From the NCBI GenBank assembly GCA_025055465.1, contig JANWXA010000093.1, positions 1 through 7,404 on the forward strand: a stretch of 7,404 nucleotides of DNA, given 5' to 3'. Positions within the stretch are counted from its first letter, which is position 1. Each line of letters opens with the position of its first letter. The notes under the pieces are model-generated. The model did no database searches. It was given only the letters and a program-made list of their open reading frames with translations, and was not told where the DNA came from. The translations under genes and the position numbers were made by a program. Origin of the DNA: Candidatus Kapaibacterium sp. GTDB lineage: Bacteria > Bacteroidota > Ignavibacteria > Kapaibacteriales > HRBIN21. Shown piece after piece: positions 5,498-7,404 of the stretch.

Positions 5498-6715
5498 ATG
5501 ATCACTTTGGAAACTGGTGTGACCTATGGAGCTTGTATCCGAGTTATTGGTATTGGTGGTGCCGGTGGCAACGCGGTCAATACAATGATTGAGTGCGGCC
5601 TGCGTGGTGTGGATTTCATCGCTGCCAATACGGATGCCCAGGCCTTGGCCGCAAATCGGGCACCCCTCAAAATCCAGCTTGGTAAAGAGCTAACTCGTGG
5701 CCTGGGTTCCGGTGCCGACCCAACCGTGGGGAAACGTGCAACGGAAGAAAGTCTGGATGAGCTACGGGAGGCGCTCTCCGGCAGCGACATGGTCTTCCTG
5801 ACCGCTGGTATGGGCGGAGGAACGGGAACTGGTGGAGCACCTGTAGTGGCTCGCTTGGCACAAGAGCTGGGAGCGCTTGTTGTTGCCATCGTCACGAAGC
5901 CGTTTCAGTGGGAGGCCCGCCGCCGCATGCAGATTGCCGAAGCTGGCATCGCCGAGCTCCGTACGTATGTAGATGCTCTCATCGTGGTACCCAATCAGCG
6001 TCTTTTAGGAATTATAGACCGGAACACAAGCGTCCGTGAGGCCTTCCAACGAATTGATGAGGTTCTCTACAATGCTACGCGTGGCATAGCTGATATCATA
6101 TCCGGTTGTGGCTATGTCAACGTGGATTTCGCTGACGTACGGACTATCATGAAGGGGATGGGAGACGCTCTTATGGGGATGGGATATGCGCGTGGCGAAC
6201 GTCGAGCGGTAGAGGCTGCTCAGAGTGCGCTAAACTCGCCGTTGCTGGAAGGTATCTCTATCGCCGGTGCACGAGGTGTCTTAGTCAATATCACTGGTGG
6301 CTCGGACCTTACGATGTACGAAGTCGCTGACGCGATGCAGCTGATTGAGGAGACAGCCGGCAGCGAAACCAACCTTATACATGGTATTGTGATGAGCCCG
6401 GACCCCAGCGAGGAAATAAGTATTACGTTAGTAGCGACAGGTTTCCGCTCCACCACGTCGCTGGAGCTTGAGCCAACGGCCCAGCAAGCAGTTGCAGTCG
6501 CTGCTGTAGAGGTGTCTCGAGTGGCTGCCGGCGGTGGTGCCAGTTATGTCCTACAGCCGATTCCCGCTGCGAGCCCCGTTGGAGCACAAGAGCTTCAGAA
6601 GTATGACGAGCCTGCCTACCTCCGTCGCAATACACTCCAGTCGGCTGTACCAGCTCCGACCACCGAGCCGTCACCGCTGGAACAACCGGCATTCCTGCGC
6701 AGACTAATAGACTGA
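5498..6715 (+). CDS. ftsZ: Cell division GTPase FtsZ
   Basis: The tubulin homologue that polymerises into the Z ring at mid-cell. Of 405 residues, about 12-318 form the GTPase and polymerisation domains: GIGGAGGN (18-25), NTD (44-46), the tubulin signature GGGTGTGG (106-113), and the T7 catalytic loop NVDFADV (208-214; Asp210 and Asp213 complete the active site of the next subunit). The N-terminal extension is short. In the usual PFxFEG block it reads PFQWEA (135-140). A linker of about 50 residues leads to two C-terminal peptides, EPAYLRR (371-377) and QPAFLRR (396-402), both resembling the peptide that binds FtsA, ZipA and other partners. Only one is usual. The ATG at 5498 has a good SD (GGTGAGG, 5486-5492). 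Last gene of the ftsQAZ block; its stop is 12 bases from the prfB stop on the other strand, with no clear terminator between. Confidence 0.98.
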   Translation: MITLETGVTYGACIRVIGIGGAGGNAVNTMIECGLRGVDFIAANTDAQALAANRAPLKIQLGKELTRGLGSGADPTVGKRATEESLDELREALSGSDMVFLTAGMGGGTGTGGAPVVARLAQELGALVVAIVTKPFQWEARRRMQIAEAGIAELRTYVDALIVVPNQRLLGIIDRNTSVREAFQRIDEVLYNATRGIADIISGCGYVNVDFADVRTIMKGMGDALMGMGYARGERRAVEAAQSALNSPLLEGISIAGARGVLVNITGGSDLTMYEVADAMQLIEETAGSETNLIHGIVMSPDPSEEISITLVATGFRSTTSLELEPTAQQAVAVAAVEVSRVAAGGGASYVLQPIPAASPVGAQELQKYDEPAYLRRNTLQSAVPAPTTEPSPLEQPAFLRRLID

Positions 6716-6727
6716 GGAAGCTGAAGG

Positions 6728-7404
6728 CTACTGCCTGTCGCTGTTATCTTGCTCTTTTGGGGCGTGTTGTTCGGCCGCCTGCACCAAGAGGTAGGCCTTG
6801 ATGAACTCGTCCAGCTCCCCGTCCAGAACGGCGTAGGCGTCGCTCGTCTTGAAGTCCGTCCGGTGGTCTGCCACCATCAGATACGGGTGGAGGACGTAGG
6901 AGCGGATTTGGCTCCCCCACTCAATCTTCCGCTTTGTCTTCTCCAGAGCTGCCCGCGCAGCAGCCTGCTCTTCCAACTTCTTCTGGTATAGCTTTGCCCG
7001 GAGGATTTTCAGCGCTCGTTCGCGGTTCTGGTGTTGGGAACGTTCCTGCTGGCAGGTGACGACAATCCCTGTGGGGATGTGGCGGACACGAACGGCTGTC
7101 TCTACCTTATTGACGTTCTGCCCGCCATGCCCGCTGGCGCGGAAGGTCTCAATCTCAAGCTCCTCCGGGCGGATGACGATAGTGTCGTCGGTCTCCACCA
7201 TCGGGTAGACAAAGACGGAGGCAAAGGAGGTGTGCCGACGTGCATTGGCGTCGAAGGGCGAGATACGCACGAGACGGTGGACGCCACTTTCGGCCTTTAG
7301 ATAGCCGTAGGCGTAGGGTCCGCGGATCTCCAGAGTGGCTGACTTAATGCCTGCTTCCTCTCCTTCTAGCAGGTCCACCAGCTCTACCGCATAGCCGTGG
7401 CGTT
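6728..7404 (-). CDS. prfB: Peptide chain release factor 2 (5' truncated by window edge)
   Basis: Recognises UAA and UGA stop codons on the ribosome and triggers peptide release. The visible part is the C-terminal 224 or so residues; the frame stays open to the window end, reading RHGYAVELVDLLEGEEAG, so the GTG near 7378 is internal and not the start. Two motifs fix the identity: SPF (bases 7253-7261), the anticodon-like tripeptide of RF2 rather than the PxT of RF1, and GGQ (7118-7126, in SGHGGQNVNK), the catalytic loop in the peptidyl-transferase centre. The conserved end IKAYLL is followed by a polar tail of about 17 residues (EQHAPKEQDNSDRQ). The 5' region that carries the autoregulatory programmed frameshift in many prfB genes lies outside the window, so its presence cannot be judged. 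It is convergent with ftsZ. Confidence 0.97.
   Translation of the reverse strand, partial: RHGYAVELVDLLEGEEAGIKSATLEIRGPYAYGYLKAESGVHRLVRISPFDANARRHTSFASVFVYPMVETDDTIVIRPEELEIETFRASGHGGQNVNKVETAVRVRHIPTGIVVTCQQERSQHQNRERALKILRAKLYQKKLEEQAAARAALEKTKRKIEWGSQIRSYVLHPYLMVADHRTDFKTSDAYAVLDGELDEFIKAYLLVQAAEQHAPKEQDNSDRQ

Noticed and set aside
7376..7378. GTG as the prfB start
   Set aside because: The frame continues upstream to the window edge with RF2-like sequence, and RF2 is much longer than 216 residues.

Overview
The window looks like ordinary chromosomal DNA from a Gram-negative bacterium, most plausibly of the Bacteroidota/Chlorobiota (FCB) group. The reasons are an outer-membrane-barrel-like C-terminus, a lipoprotein di-haem peroxidase, and several -10-like elements matching the TAnnTTTG form known from that group. 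The phylum is an inference; no 16S rRNA or other decisive marker is present. GC content looks moderately high (mid-50s percent, by eye) and even. I see no insertion sequence, CRISPR array, tRNA or phage gene.

Layout, left to right. (1) 1-394, plus strand: C-terminal end of a probable outer-membrane beta-barrel protein, cut by the window edge. (2) 395-497: a short regulatory region with a perfect 14-bp palindrome and a TATTTTTG -10 element. (3) 498-1205, plus strand: a Crp/Fnr-family regulator with an N-terminal CxxC. (4) 1229-3113, minus strand, convergent with (3): a two-gene operon transcribed right to left, thyX then a lipoprotein di-haem cytochrome c peroxidase/MauG-family gene, overlapping by 8 bases. 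(5) 3114-3214: divergent promoter region. (6) 3215-3320, plus strand: small bacterial SRP RNA (ffs). (7) 3321-3445: strong candidate promoter (TTGACA, 17 bp, TAAATTTG) and a leader hairpin. (8) 3446-6715, plus strand: the division operon ftsQ-ftsA-ftsZ. (9) 6728-7404, minus strand, tail-to-tail with ftsZ: C-terminal two-thirds or so of prfB (release factor 2), cut by the window edge.

How the parts fit. FtsA anchors FtsZ polymers to the membrane and FtsQ belongs to the periplasm-facing divisome subcomplex, so the three genes form a classic block. Here it is not preceded by murC/ddl but by the SRP RNA gene, and it appears to have its own promoter. ThyX makes dTMP for DNA synthesis; its partner is an exported peroxidase, a less obvious pairing. 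I found no clearly undescribed system. The most notable points are two FtsA/ZipA-binding-like C-terminal peptides in FtsZ (PAYLRR and PAFLRR, 25 residues apart), the palindrome in the crp/fnr promoter, and the hairpin just before the ftsQ ribosome binding site.
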